9,248 nt of DNA from Frankiaceae bacterium (GTDB lineage: Bacteria; Actinomycetota; Actinomycetes; Frankiales; Frankiaceae): positions 1-9,248 of the forward strand of contig JAVEDQ010000130.1 in the NCBI GenBank assembly GCA_030840885.1, in the 5' to 3' direction. The notes beneath the pieces were generated by a model. The model was given only the letters and a program-made list of their open reading frames with translations. It had not been told where the DNA came from and did not search any database. Shown here piece by piece: positions 1 to 6,593 of this stretch. How positions within the stretch are numbered: the stretch's first letter is position 1; each line of letters begins with the position of its first letter. The translations under genes and the position numbers were made by a program.

Positions 1-1351
1 CCGATGCCGTAGCCGCGGCCGGTGGGTCGTCCGTCCCGCTGCCGGGCGGACCGAGCTGCACCCAGGCCACGCGCCGGCCGTCGAGCTCGAGCACGGTGAG
101 CGCCCGGTCGTCGACCACCACCGTGTCGCCGACCGCGGGGAGGCGTCCGAGGCGGTCCATGATCAACCCGGCCAGGGTGGCGTACGGACCCTCCGGGGCC
201 GGGAAGGCGGCGGCGTCGGGCAGCTCGTCGATCCGGAGCAGGCCGGACAGCACGGTGCCCTCGGTCGGGTCGGAGATCACGCTCGGGGCGTCCGGCACGT
301 CGTACTCGTCCTCGACCTCACCGACGAGCTCCTCGACCAGGTCTTCCAGCGTCACCACGCCGGCCGTGCCGCCGTACTCGTCGATGACCACGGCCATCTG
401 CAGGCCGGGTCGGCGCAGCGTCGCGAGCAGCGGGTCCAGCGGGAGGCTGTCCGGCACCGACGCGATCCGGCGGGTGATCGACCCGACGTTGGCGTGGGTG
501 CGCCGCTCGCGGGGGACGGCGAAAGCGTGCTTGACGTGCACGACGCCGCGGATGTCGTCGAGGTCGCCGGAGGAACCGGGGTCGCCCCGGTTGACCACGG
601 GGAAGCGCGAGTGCCCTGTCGACTGCGCGACGTCGAGCATCTGCGCGACGGTGGCCCCTGCCGCGACCGCCACCACCTGGGTCCGGGGCGTCATCACGTC
701 ACCGGCCGCCTTGTCGCCGAAGATGATCGACCGGCTCAGCAGGGTGGCGGTGCGGTTGGGCAGGCTGCCGGAGTCGGCCGAGCTGCGCACGAGGCTGTCG
801 AGTTCCGACGCCGTGCGGGCCGAGCGGAGCTCCTCCTGCGGCTCGATGCCGAACCGTCGGACGATGGTGTTCGCGGCGTGGTTGCACAGGGTGATGAGTG
901 GCCGCAGGGCGGTGGCGAACACGTGCATCGGGCCGGCGACGACCCGGGCGACCGGCAGCGGCCGGGCGATGGCCCAGTTCTTCGGGATCAGCTCCCCGAC
1001 GATCATCTGCAGGGTGGTCGCGATGAGCAGGGCGAGAACGACGGCGACGACGTCGACCACCGTCTGGGGCAGGAAGCCCAGCACCGGGCGAAGCAACCGC
1101 GCGAAGGACGGCTCGGCGAGGAATCCGACGACCAGCGTCGTGAGCGTGATGCCGAGCTGGGCGCCGGAGAGTTGGAACGAGAGCGACCGGACCGCACGCA
1201 GGGCGCGCGCCGCCCGATGGTCGCCGTCTCGGGCCGCGGCCTCCAGCTTGGGGCGGACGGCGGCGACGAGACTGAACTCGGCGGCGACGAACAGTGCCGT
1301 TCCCAGCGTGAGAAGCACGACGGCCAGGACACCGATCAGGGCGAGGAGCAC
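1..1351 (-). CDS. CNNM / CBS-pair / CorC_HlyC membrane protein (hemolysin-family divalent cation transporter), 3' end cut by window edge
   Basis: 450 residues are visible and the gene continues past base 1. The order is typical of the CNNM/CorC family. A hydrophobic N-terminus with a FVAAEFSLV stretch (about 21-29) starts a four-helix CNNM domain, which ends in the GELIPK motif (119-124). A CBS pair follows: the first begins at DVMTPRTQV (218-226), and the second carries DEYGGTAGVVTLEDLVEELV (324-343). A CorC_HlyC domain (about 365-433) comes last, so only the tail is missing. Family members are inner-membrane proteins linked to Mg2+/Co2+ efflux or homeostasis; the 'hemolysin' name is historical. 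GTG 1351 is the only possible start in this frame after the preceding in-frame stop, and GGTGGG lies just upstream as a weak ribosome site. It follows the phytochrome gene on the same strand with a 93-base gap, so cotranscription is plausible. Confidence 0.9.
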   Translation of the reverse strand, partial: MLLALIGVLAVVLLTLGTALFVAAEFSLVAAVRPKLEAAARDGDHRAARALRAVRSLSFQLSGAQLGITLTTLVVGFLAEPSFARLLRPVLGFLPQTVVDVVAVVLALLIATTLQMIVGELIPKNWAIARPLPVARVVAGPMHVFATALRPLITLCNHAANTIVRRFGIEPQEELRSARTASELDSLVRSSADSGSLPNRTATLLSRSIIFGDKAAGDVMTPRTQVVAVAAGATVAQMLDVAQSTGHSRFPVVNRGDPGSSGDLDDIRGVVHVKHAFAVPRERRTHANVGSITRRIASVPDSLPLDPLLATLRRPGLQMAVVIDEYGGTAGVVTLEDLVEELVGEVEDEYDVPDAPSVISDPTEGTVLSGLLRIDELPDAAAFPAPEGPYATLAGLIMDRLGRLPAVGDTVVVDDRALTVLELDGRRVAWVQLGPPGSGTDDPPAAATAS

Positions 1352-1455
1352 GGTCCCACCATTCGGACCGCCGCCGCCTTCGCCAGCGCCGCCTTGGCCA
1401 GCGCGACCGTCGTCGCTGCGCCGGAGGCGTTCGTCGCCGGATTGCTAACGAACAT
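1336..1455 (-). CDS. Possible 39-residue linking peptide between the phytochrome and CNNM genes
   Basis: An ATG at 1455 lies inside the last codons of the phytochrome gene and opens a 39-codon frame. Its TGA falls 16 bases inside the CNNM gene. The middle is an alanine/lysine stretch (VALAKAALAKAAA) encoded by a 15-base tandem repeat. No Shine-Dalgarno sequence is visible. If translated, it could carry ribosomes from the phytochrome stop to the weak CNNM start. It has no recognisable family and may be chance. Confidence 0.15.
   Translation of the reverse strand: MFVSNPATNASGAATTVALAKAALAKAAAVRMVGPCSSP
1375..1404. repeat. Two-copy 15-bp tandem repeat in the phytochrome-CNNM gap
   Basis: CGCCTTCGCCAGCGC (1375-1389) is followed directly by CGCCTTGGCCAGCGC (1390-1404), differing at one base. 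It fills a third of the 93-base gap between the two genes. Function is unknown; it could arise by slippage in GC-rich DNA. Confidence 0.6.
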
Positions 1456-3862
1456 GGACGACCAGGACCGCGGTGTCGTCCTCGCGCCGTCCCGGCACCA
1501 TCGAGGACAGGACGTGGTCCCGCAGCGCATCGGCGTCGAACGGCCCGGCGGCCACCGCGGCGCACAGCTGGTCGATGCCCTCGGAGACGCCGCGGTCGCG
1601 CTGTTCGACCAGCCCGTCGGTGTAGAGCAGCAGGGTCGAGCCCGCCGGTATCAGGCAGGTCGCCGACTCGTGGGGGATCTCGACCCCGACACCGATGAGC
1701 ACCGAGAGCCCGTCCTCGAGCAGCGTGACGGTGCCGTCGGGGTGCCGGAGCACCGGCGGTAGATGGCCGGCGTTGGCGTAGCGCAGCAGCATGTCGCCGC
1801 CCTCGTCCCGCTCCAGGCGCCCGAAGAAGACAGTGGCCAGGTGGCGCATCGAGAAACCGGCGACCAGCGCGTCGACCTTGTCGAGCACCTGTTCCGGTCC
1901 GGACTCCTCCCAGGCGTAGCTGCGCAACACGCTGCGCAGCTGGCCCATGGCGGCAGCGGCGGACAGGTCGTGGCCCGTGACGTCGCCCATCGCGATGCCG
2001 ATCGACCCGTCGGGCAGCGTGAAGACGTCGTACCAGTCCCCGCCGACCTCGGCGGACTCGCTCGCCGACACGTACGACGCCGACAGCGTCAGGTCCGGCA
2101 ACTCCGGCAGGTCCGGGAGCATGCCGCGCTGCAGGGCGTCGGCGATCTCGTGCTCACGCTGGAAGAGGTTCGCGTTGCGGGCGGCGGTGGCGACCAGGGC
2201 CATTTCGTCTAGGCGGCGCAGGCGGGAGGTGACGCCCTCGGCGAGCGTGACGGTCACGTCGACCTCTGCCTGCTCCCATGGCTGGGCGTGGTCGCGGACC
2301 TTCTCACGCCAGAGCGCGAACGATGCCCGCGGCGACAGCGAACCGGACTGGTGCTTCGCGGTGGGTTCGCCGGCCCAGTTGACCGTCTGCTCGACCGCGC
2401 GCCGCACCCAGAGCAGGTAGTTGTCCTCGGCGCCCCCGGCGAGCGGGACGAGCAGGACGCCGGCGATGTCGTCGGCACCGGCGTCGTGCAGCAGTCGGGC
2501 CGCGTCGGGCAGGTCCAGTCGCACGCTGCTGCTCACAGTGCTGGCCGCAGACCCTGACCCTGACCCTGACCGGGCCCGGAGCAGGGCGGCGAGCCGATCG
2601 GCGGTCACCTCGTCGAGCAGGCCGCCGCTCGCCACGGTCTGCCCTTGCAGCCGTCCAGCCGCGCTGTCGCAATCGATGATGTCCCGCAGGCCGATGCCGG
2701 TGAGACCCGAACCGGAGGCGTCGCCCTCGACGTCGATGTCCCCGAGCAGACCGAAGGCAGGTGAGGGGTCGTCGAGCTGGTCGACCAGCACGGTCCGCAG
2801 GTGCTGGGCGCGCAGGTCGGCCGCGAGGCGCGCGGTCGTCCGACGGAACTCGACCTGCAGCGAGACGGATTGTGCGATCTGCTCGCAAGCGGTGCGCAGG
2901 GCGCTCGGCACCCGATGCGGCGCGGCGCCGTGGCACAGGATGAGACCCCAGAGCTGATCCTCGACCACGATCGACATCGACATCGACGCCGCGACGCCCA
3001 TGTTCTGCAGGTACTGCAGGTGGATGGGCGAGACGCTGCGCAACGCCGCGTGGCTGAGGTCGATCGGGTTCACCTCGCCCGCCTGCTGCACCGGTAACAG
3101 CGGCGAGGGGGTGTAGCCGGAGTCGGCGATCACCCGCAGCCACTGCCGGCGGTAGAGCTCGCGGGCCTGGCGGGGGATGTCGGAGCCAGGGTAGTGGAGG
3201 CCGAGGTAGGACTCGGTGCCCGGAGCGATCTGTTCGGCGACGACCTCGCCGTCACCTTCGCTGTTGAAGCGGTAGAGCATGACGCGTGGGAAGCCGGTGA
3301 GCTCGGCAACCTCGTGCACGGTCTGCTGGAGCAGCGAGGTGAGGTCCGGCGTGGCCTGCAGGCGGAGCAGGGCATTGGCCGTCGTGCCGACCTTGGTCAC
3401 CGGCGTCGGTAGCGCTTCCTCGATTTCCAGGATGAGGCGGCCGTCGGGTGCGCGGTGCAGGGTCAGGTCGCACGGACGGGCGACGACGGTGTCACCGGCG
3501 AGGCCGGCCAGATCGAGGAGCACGGGACCGATGCGTCCGGTGGGCTGCCCCGCGACCGCGGCCTCGATCAGCGCGGCCCCCTCCTGCCCCACAGCGCGCG
3601 ACAGGGGTGCGCCGAGCACGGCGAACGGCTGAACGCCCACGAAGTCGGCCAGGTTGCCGCTGGCGCGTTCGATCAGGAGGCGCTGCTCGTCGAGCACCAG
3701 CAACGCGCCGTGCGGCTGGATGCTGCCCGGGATGGAGATCGGCTCGCGGTCGCATTCCGTCACGTCGGTGCTGCCGCCGACGCCGGCGGGGGTCGGGATG
3801 ACCTCGGCGAAGCGGTCGGTCGGTCGCGCGGGGATCCCGAGACGAGACAGGCGGGTGCTCAT
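1445..3862 (-). CDS. bphP: Bacteriophytochrome with PP2C/SpoIIE-type phosphatase output (PAS-GAF-PHY-SpoIIE)
   Basis: 805 residues, predicted cytosolic red/far-red sensor. The PAS domain (about 35-150) opens with ECDREPISIPGSIQPHG, and Cys37 is the expected biliverdin attachment site of bacteriophytochromes. The GAF domain (about 170-335) has VMLYRF (195-200), PGSDIP with Asp228 (225-230), His281 in SPIHLQYL and His311 in LILCHG. The PHY domain (about 340-530) keeps both tongue motifs, as WAGEP (496-500) and PRASF (511-515). A helical linker leads to the phosphatase (about 570-805), whose metal-binding acids are present in GGDWYD (607-612), GDVTGHD (626-632), YTDG (747-750) and REDDTAV (793-799). 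No histidine kinase part is present. The start ATG 3862 overlaps the TGA of the heme oxygenase gene (ATGA). In-frame codons continue upstream to 4006, but that extension is basic, unlike the family, and is antisense-like filler inside the heme oxygenase gene. The PHY domain contains a Gly-Ser run at 432-438. Likely substrates are phosphorylated STAS-type anti-sigma antagonists, by analogy with RsbU/SpoIIE; this is inference. Confidence 0.95.
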   Translation of the reverse strand: MSTRLSRLGIPARPTDRFAEVIPTPAGVGGSTDVTECDREPISIPGSIQPHGALLVLDEQRLLIERASGNLADFVGVQPFAVLGAPLSRAVGQEGAALIEAAVAGQPTGRIGPVLLDLAGLAGDTVVARPCDLTLHRAPDGRLILEIEEALPTPVTKVGTTANALLRLQATPDLTSLLQQTVHEVAELTGFPRVMLYRFNSEGDGEVVAEQIAPGTESYLGLHYPGSDIPRQARELYRRQWLRVIADSGYTPSPLLPVQQAGEVNPIDLSHAALRSVSPIHLQYLQNMGVAASMSMSIVVEDQLWGLILCHGAAPHRVPSALRTACEQIAQSVSLQVEFRRTTARLAADLRAQHLRTVLVDQLDDPSPAFGLLGDIDVEGDASGSGLTGIGLRDIIDCDSAAGRLQGQTVASGGLLDEVTADRLAALLRARSGSGSGSAASTVSSSVRLDLPDAARLLHDAGADDIAGVLLVPLAGGAEDNYLLWVRRAVEQTVNWAGEPTAKHQSGSLSPRASFALWREKVRDHAQPWEQAEVDVTVTLAEGVTSRLRRLDEMALVATAARNANLFQREHEIADALQRGMLPDLPELPDLTLSASYVSASESAEVGGDWYDVFTLPDGSIGIAMGDVTGHDLSAAAAMGQLRSVLRSYAWEESGPEQVLDKVDALVAGFSMRHLATVFFGRLERDEGGDMLLRYANAGHLPPVLRHPDGTVTLLEDGLSVLIGVGVEIPHESATCLIPAGSTLLLYTDGLVEQRDRGVSEGIDQLCAAVAAGPFDADALRDHVLSSMVPGRREDDTAVLVVHVR
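2550..2571. repeat. Hexanucleotide tandem repeat (GACCCT, 3.7 copies) inside the phytochrome gene
   Basis: Plus strand reads GACCCT three times (2550-2567) then GACC. On the coding strand it specifies the alternating Ser-Gly run near residues 432-438 of the phytochrome, in the PHY domain before the core strand LLVPLAGG. Gain or loss of a unit would keep the frame and change linker length by two residues. Confidence 0.85.
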
Positions 3863-4590
3863 GCGGCCGGCCAATCGGCCGCGTCGAGCAGGGCGTCGAG
3901 GCGCGCGAAGGTCGCGCCGGCCCCGGTCAGGAGGGCGTGCTCGGCACTCGCCGGGTGCGGTGCCTCGCTGACACCGCGCACCAGGGCCGTACGGGTCTGC
4001 TTCCACAGCCGGCCGGTGCGGTCGCCGTAGCCGACCAGGAAGCTCGTCGGCACGTCGCCGAGCCGGTCGCGCACCTGGGGCAGCAGGAAGCGCCCACCGA
4101 GGGTGGAACCCTCCAGGACGTAGAAGGCACCGAGCGCTGCGGGCAGTGAGGCCGGCGACGTCGAGGCAGCCGGCTCGCCCGCCGGTGGGAGCGGCGGAGC
4201 CGCGTTCCCCAGCAGGGTCTCGAGGCGCGCGAGGTCGTCGCGCAGTCCCACTGTCTTGCGTCGTTCAGCGACGTCGATACCGAGTCCGACGAAGCCCGCC
4301 TCGTTCGCGAAGTGCTGCTCCAGCGGCTCGTGCAACGCGAGCAGGACGGCGAGCATCCGGCGGTAGGAGGCGAGGTCCTCCAGGGCGGAGGGGAACAGTC
4401 GGCTCTCGACCTGCTCGTGGGCAGGGGCCGTCGACGAGCGGAGGCGGGCGAGGATCGCCAGGCCTCGTTCCGAGGCCCACCGAGCCGACGAGCGGTCACC
4501 CGCAGTGCCCGCGTCCTCACCAGGACGAACAGTTGGGGCATAGGCATGCGTGCCGGGCGCGATGTCGCCCGAGATCGCGGGTGCCTGCAT
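3859..4590 (-). CDS. bphO: Biliverdin-producing heme oxygenase (BphO type)
   Basis: 243 residues, expected to open heme to biliverdin IXalpha, the chromophore of the phytochrome encoded immediately downstream. The proximal heme ligand is most likely His58 in LRSSTAPAHEQVE, matching the family pattern of an Arg/Thr-rich helix followed by HxxxE. The distal helix appears as FYVLEGSTLGGRFL (156-169), the GSTLGG form typical of bacteriophytochrome-linked enzymes. The first 40 residues are low in structure and longer than usual, but ATG 4590 is the first possible start and no in-frame ATG or GTG follows before the conserved region. GAGGGA sits directly against the ATG, closer than ideal. Its last codon overlaps the phytochrome start (ATGA), indicating a two-gene translationally coupled unit. 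Some alpha-helical heme oxygenases serve iron uptake instead, but the neighbour makes chromophore supply the better reading. Confidence 0.92.
   Translation of the reverse strand: MQAPAISGDIAPGTHAYAPTVRPGEDAGTAGDRSSARWASERGLAILARLRSSTAPAHEQVESRLFPSALEDLASYRRMLAVLLALHEPLEQHFANEAGFVGLGIDVAERRKTVGLRDDLARLETLLGNAAPPLPPAGEPAASTSPASLPAALGAFYVLEGSTLGGRFLLPQVRDRLGDVPTSFLVGYGDRTGRLWKQTRTALVRGVSEAPHPASAEHALLTGAGATFARLDALLDAADWPAA
3863..3882 (-). promoter_or_regulatory. GC-rich inverted repeat directly before the phytochrome start codon
   Basis: GCGGCC (3863-3868) and GGCCGC (3877-3882) are perfect complements around an 8-base loop. A tighter alternative is a 5-bp stem with an AATC loop (3868-3881). It abuts the phytochrome ATG, where no Shine-Dalgarno sequence is seen. 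It may hold the start closed unless ribosomes arrive from the heme oxygenase gene. The repeat is seen; the role is inferred. Confidence 0.35.
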
Positions 4591-4660
4591 TCCCTCAGGC
4601 TAGTCCGTCGCCGGCTCCCGGACCGGCGGAAGGCTCGCGGGCTCCTGCGGCCCCGTCAGG

Positions 4661-4681
4661 CGGAACCGTCAGCCGGTTCCG
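4661..4681 (-). terminator. Inverted repeat over the stop codon of the small membrane protein (possible attenuator or weak terminator)
   Basis: CGGAACC (4661-4667) and GGTTCCG (4675-4681) are exact complements around a 7-base loop, giving a 7-bp stem. The TGA of the 51-residue gene (4669-4671) lies in the loop. No T-run follows on the minus strand, so it is not a classic intrinsic terminator. It could stabilise the mRNA end or reduce read-through into the heme oxygenase gene. Confidence 0.35.
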
Positions 4682-4824
4682 ACGAGCGCGTTCCAGGCGT
4701 CGGCGATCCAGTGCACGGCCTGGTTGAGCGCTTCGCCCACGTTGCGCGCGGACTCGCTGCCCCCGGTGGCCCCGGCGAGCAGGACCACGAAAAGGAGCAC
4801 GACCAGGAAGGTCTTGAAGCTCAT
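4669..4824 (-). CDS. Small single-pass membrane peptide, 51 residues, function unknown
   Basis: Residues 4-18 (KTFLVVLLFVVLLAG) form one hydrophobic helix after a short MSF start. A soluble tail follows with an amphipathic-looking stretch (NVGEALNQAVHWIADAWNAL). There is no signal-peptidase cysteine or clear cleavage motif, so an N-terminally anchored peptide is likely. ATG 4824 is chosen because GAGGAG (4831-4836) lies 6 bases upstream, an excellent ribosome site. The open frame extends further upstream to 5007, but that part is Arg/Cys-rich and lacks such a site. It is on the same strand as the heme oxygenase gene, 78 bases away. I do not recognise a family. Similar tiny membrane proteins are common in actinobacteria and usually uncharacterised. 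Confidence 0.7.
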   Translation of the reverse strand: MSFKTFLVVLLFVVLLAGATGGSESARNVGEALNQAVHWIADAWNALVGTG

Positions 4825-4830
4825 CGGCTG

Positions 4831-4836
4831 CTCCTC
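4831..4836 (-). promoter_or_regulatory. Shine-Dalgarno sequence of the 51-residue peptide
   Basis: GAGGAG on the minus strand, 6 bases before ATG 4824. It is the main reason for choosing the short form of the gene over the longer open frame. Confidence 0.7.
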
Positions 4837-5008
4837 GGACTGCTGAACGGGGGACGGTGCGTCCCGTCGGTGGAGGGCCGGCGCCGCGCGACAACGGGCA
4901 CGGGACGACCTGCGCCCGCCGCACGCTAACGCAGGAGGCGATCTTTGCTGCGGGCTGCGGGCGCGTGTCGCGCTCGCGTTCGCGCAGCGTTTGCAGTAGG
5001 CCGACACG

Positions 5009-5806
5009 ATGGGGTGGTGGGAGTCGAGCGAGCTGGTCGCGGACCTGCGTCGTCGCTACTACGAGCAGCTCTCCGAGCAGGTGTGGAGCAAGCTGCAGCC
5101 CGAGGACATCGACGTCGTCACCGTCAACGACAAGCGGACGCTGGACCCGGCGGCCCTCACCCGGTTCGAGGAGACCTTCCACCTGAGTCGCCAGCACCCC
5201 ATCGTGCTGCTCCGGCCGGTGCTGGGGCTGCTCAGCGGACTGCTGGTGCTCACGCGCCCGCCGGGGCTGCTCGGCGTCCTGGTGGCCGTCACGTTGGCCT
5301 ACGTCCTCTTCCACCGCGTGCCGTTGCGGCAGGGACGCCGTGAGCGTCTGATCGCGGCGGTGCTGGGCGTCGTCATCGTGCTCGCCGCGCCGAACCTCGG
5401 GCTCGGCGGGCTCGTCGTGGTGGCGTTGCTGGTGGCCTGGCCGATCTACGACGTCCTGGACTGGTCGCACGAGATCCTGATCGTGACCAACAAGCGGGTG
5501 CTGAACATGCACGGGATCTTCACCGTGCACCGACCGTCGGTGAAGATCTCCTCGATCGGTTTCTCGAACTGCATCTCCGGTCCCATCGGCAACTTCTTCC
5601 ACTACGGCACGATCGACCTCGACACCCCGAGCCAGCGCGACAACGCGCTGTCGAACCTCGAGTTCGTGCCCCACGCCTACGAGGTGTGGCGGCTCATCCT
5701 GCAGCTGCACTCCGAGCACCGGCGCGAGATGGGCGATCAGTCGCCGGAGGAGCAGGGTCGCCGCCGCGGCGGCGACCCCGGGCCCGCGCCGGCAGGAGAC
5801 GGCTAA
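5009..5806 (+). CDS. Membrane protein with C-terminal bacterial PH domain (bPH_2 / DUF304-like)
   Basis: 265 residues. A charged N-terminal segment (1-60) precedes about four hydrophobic helices: about 66-81, 86-101, 113-126 and 131-148. A bPH_2-type domain follows (about 147-232), recognised by EILIVTNKRVLNMHGIF, the conserved pattern in which a membrane segment leads into 'xxxTNKRV', and by the later GTIDLDTPS strand and FVPHAYEV. The tail (240-265) is Gln/Arg/Gly/Pro-rich and probably disordered. bPH_2 proteins (YdbS/YdbT-like) are membrane proteins of poorly known role, sometimes tied to stress or membrane integrity. ATG 5009 is the first start; only a weak TAGG lies upstream. The gene is divergent from the small peptide gene across a 184-base gap and converges on the hydrolase gene, with stop codons overlapping (TAA 5804-5806 against TAG 5805-5803). 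Confidence 0.85.
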   Translation: MGWWESSELVADLRRRYYEQLSEQVWSKLQPEDIDVVTVNDKRTLDPAALTRFEETFHLSRQHPIVLLRPVLGLLSGLLVLTRPPGLLGVLVAVTLAYVLFHRVPLRQGRRERLIAAVLGVVIVLAAPNLGLGGLVVVALLVAWPIYDVLDWSHEILIVTNKRVLNMHGIFTVHRPSVKISSIGFSNCISGPIGNFFHYGTIDLDTPSQRDNALSNLEFVPHAYEVWRLILQLHSEHRREMGDQSPEEQGRRRGGDPGPAPAGDG

Positions 5807-6435
5807 CCGACCCCCTCGCCCGCCAACCGGGCCAGGACCCAACCGACGACGGCCGCCACGTCGAACGGGCGCCCCAACCCGTGGTCGGCGCCGGGGACGG
5901 CGAGCACGTCGATACCGAGCCCAGGACCCCCGGCCCCGGCCACGACCGCCGCCACGTCCTCGGCCGAACCGAAGGCGTCCCGGCTGCCCTGGACCACCAG
6001 CACCGGAACGCCCGCGCCGAGCAGCTCCGCGTCGCGGGGCTTGTCCGGTCGCCACGGCGGCACCAGCGGGAACGAGAGCGCGAGCACGCCGACCGCCGCG
6101 CAGGTCGTCGCTGTCCGGCAGGCGACCCGCGCACCGCTGCTGCGCCCGCCGACCACCAGGGGCCCCGGTACCAACGACGAGAGCTCTGCGACGACCGCCT
6201 GCCACGCCTCGTCGAGCCGGGCGGCCGGGGCGGCGACGCGACGTCCGGCCACCCGGTAGGGCTGCTCGACCAGGCCGACCGCGACGCCGGCGGCGACCAG
6301 GGCGGCCGAGCAGCCCACGAGGTCCGGAGCGGTGACGCCCCCACCGGCGCCGTGCCCGAGCAGGACCAGGCCGCGCGCCTGAGCCGGACAACGGAGGGTC
6401 ACGCGCGCCGGGCCGGTCGGGGTGGTCACCTCCAC
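5803..6435 (-). CDS. Alpha/beta hydrolase of the Tex30/KANL3 (dienelactone-hydrolase-like) type
   Basis: 210 residues from GTG 6435. The fold signals are in order: strand plus oxyanion loop LVLLGHGAGGG (23-33), nucleophile elbow GGRSSGAR with Ser99 inside GRSSG (GxSxG), acid Asp153 in VVQGSRDAFG, and His185 in PGADHGLG. Length fits the small single-domain bacterial group related to eukaryotic Tex30/KANL3. Substrate is unknown; an esterase or small-molecule hydrolase is likely, in the cytosol. The start is uncertain. GTG 6435 and GTG 6429 have poor ribosome sites. A strong GAGGAGGA (6482-6489) lies 5 bases before an in-frame CTG at 6477, which would add 14 residues. Open codons continue further upstream without family resemblance. 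It is transcribed divergently from the RAM-domain gene and ends tail to tail with the PH-domain gene. Confidence 0.85.
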   Translation of the reverse strand: MEVTTPTGPARVTLRCPAQARGLVLLGHGAGGGVTAPDLVGCSAALVAAGVAVGLVEQPYRVAGRRVAAPAARLDEAWQAVVAELSSLVPGPLVVGGRSSGARVACRTATTCAAVGVLALSFPLVPPWRPDKPRDAELLGAGVPVLVVQGSRDAFGSAEDVAAVVAGAGGPGLGIDVLAVPGADHGLGRPFDVAAVVGWVLARLAGEGVG

Positions 6436-6481
6436 CAGCCGCGCCGGGCGGGGACCCGTGGGCTGGTCGGCGTCCAGGGAG

Positions 6482-6489
6482 TCCTCCTC
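6482..6489 (-). promoter_or_regulatory. Strong Shine-Dalgarno sequence ahead of an in-frame CTG (hydrolase gene)
   Basis: GAGGAGGA on the minus strand, with AGGAGG ending 5 bases before CTG 6477-6475, which is in frame with the hydrolase. No ATG, GTG or TTG sits at a suitable distance in any frame, which makes a CTG start worth considering. Confidence 0.5.
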
Positions 6490-6563
6490 GCGGGGTCGTC
6501 GGGCTGCGGGTCGTAGGGCTCTGGCACCGGGAGCTTCCCGGAACCCGCCGCACACGTCGGGGA

Positions 6564-6593
6564 AACATTGTCGTAACGGCAGGGGGGAATGTT
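6564..6593. promoter_or_regulatory. AT-rich inverted repeat in the divergent gap (candidate operator)
   Basis: AACATT (6564-6569) and AATGTT (6588-6593) are exact complements separated by 18 bases, in the gap between the divergent hydrolase and RAM-domain genes. They are the most AT-rich bases of the gap. A shared operator or promoter region is possible, but no convincing -10/-35 pair is seen on either strand. Confidence 0.25.

Noticed and set aside
96..1448. Long plus-strand open frames (450 and 422 codons) across the CNNM gene
   Set aside because: Ser/Thr/Arg- or Gln/Asp-rich products with no domain pattern. The minus strand here encodes a clear CNNM-CBS-CorC protein; long antisense frames are expected in high-GC DNA.
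3863..4006. 48-residue N-terminal extension of the phytochrome from an upstream ATG
   Set aside because: It lies inside the heme oxygenase coding sequence, is Arg/Pro-rich and unlike phytochromes. The ATGA overlap gives a better start at 3862.
4825..5007. 61-residue extension of the small membrane peptide
   Set aside because: Composition is Arg/Cys/Ala-rich and would place the hydrophobic helix internally. A strong Shine-Dalgarno favours ATG 4824.
4825..5008. Divergent gap before the PH-domain gene, including a GGGAC/GTCCC 5-bp dyad (around 4851-4865)
   Set aside because: The dyad is short and expected by chance at this GC content, and no promoter boxes stand out.
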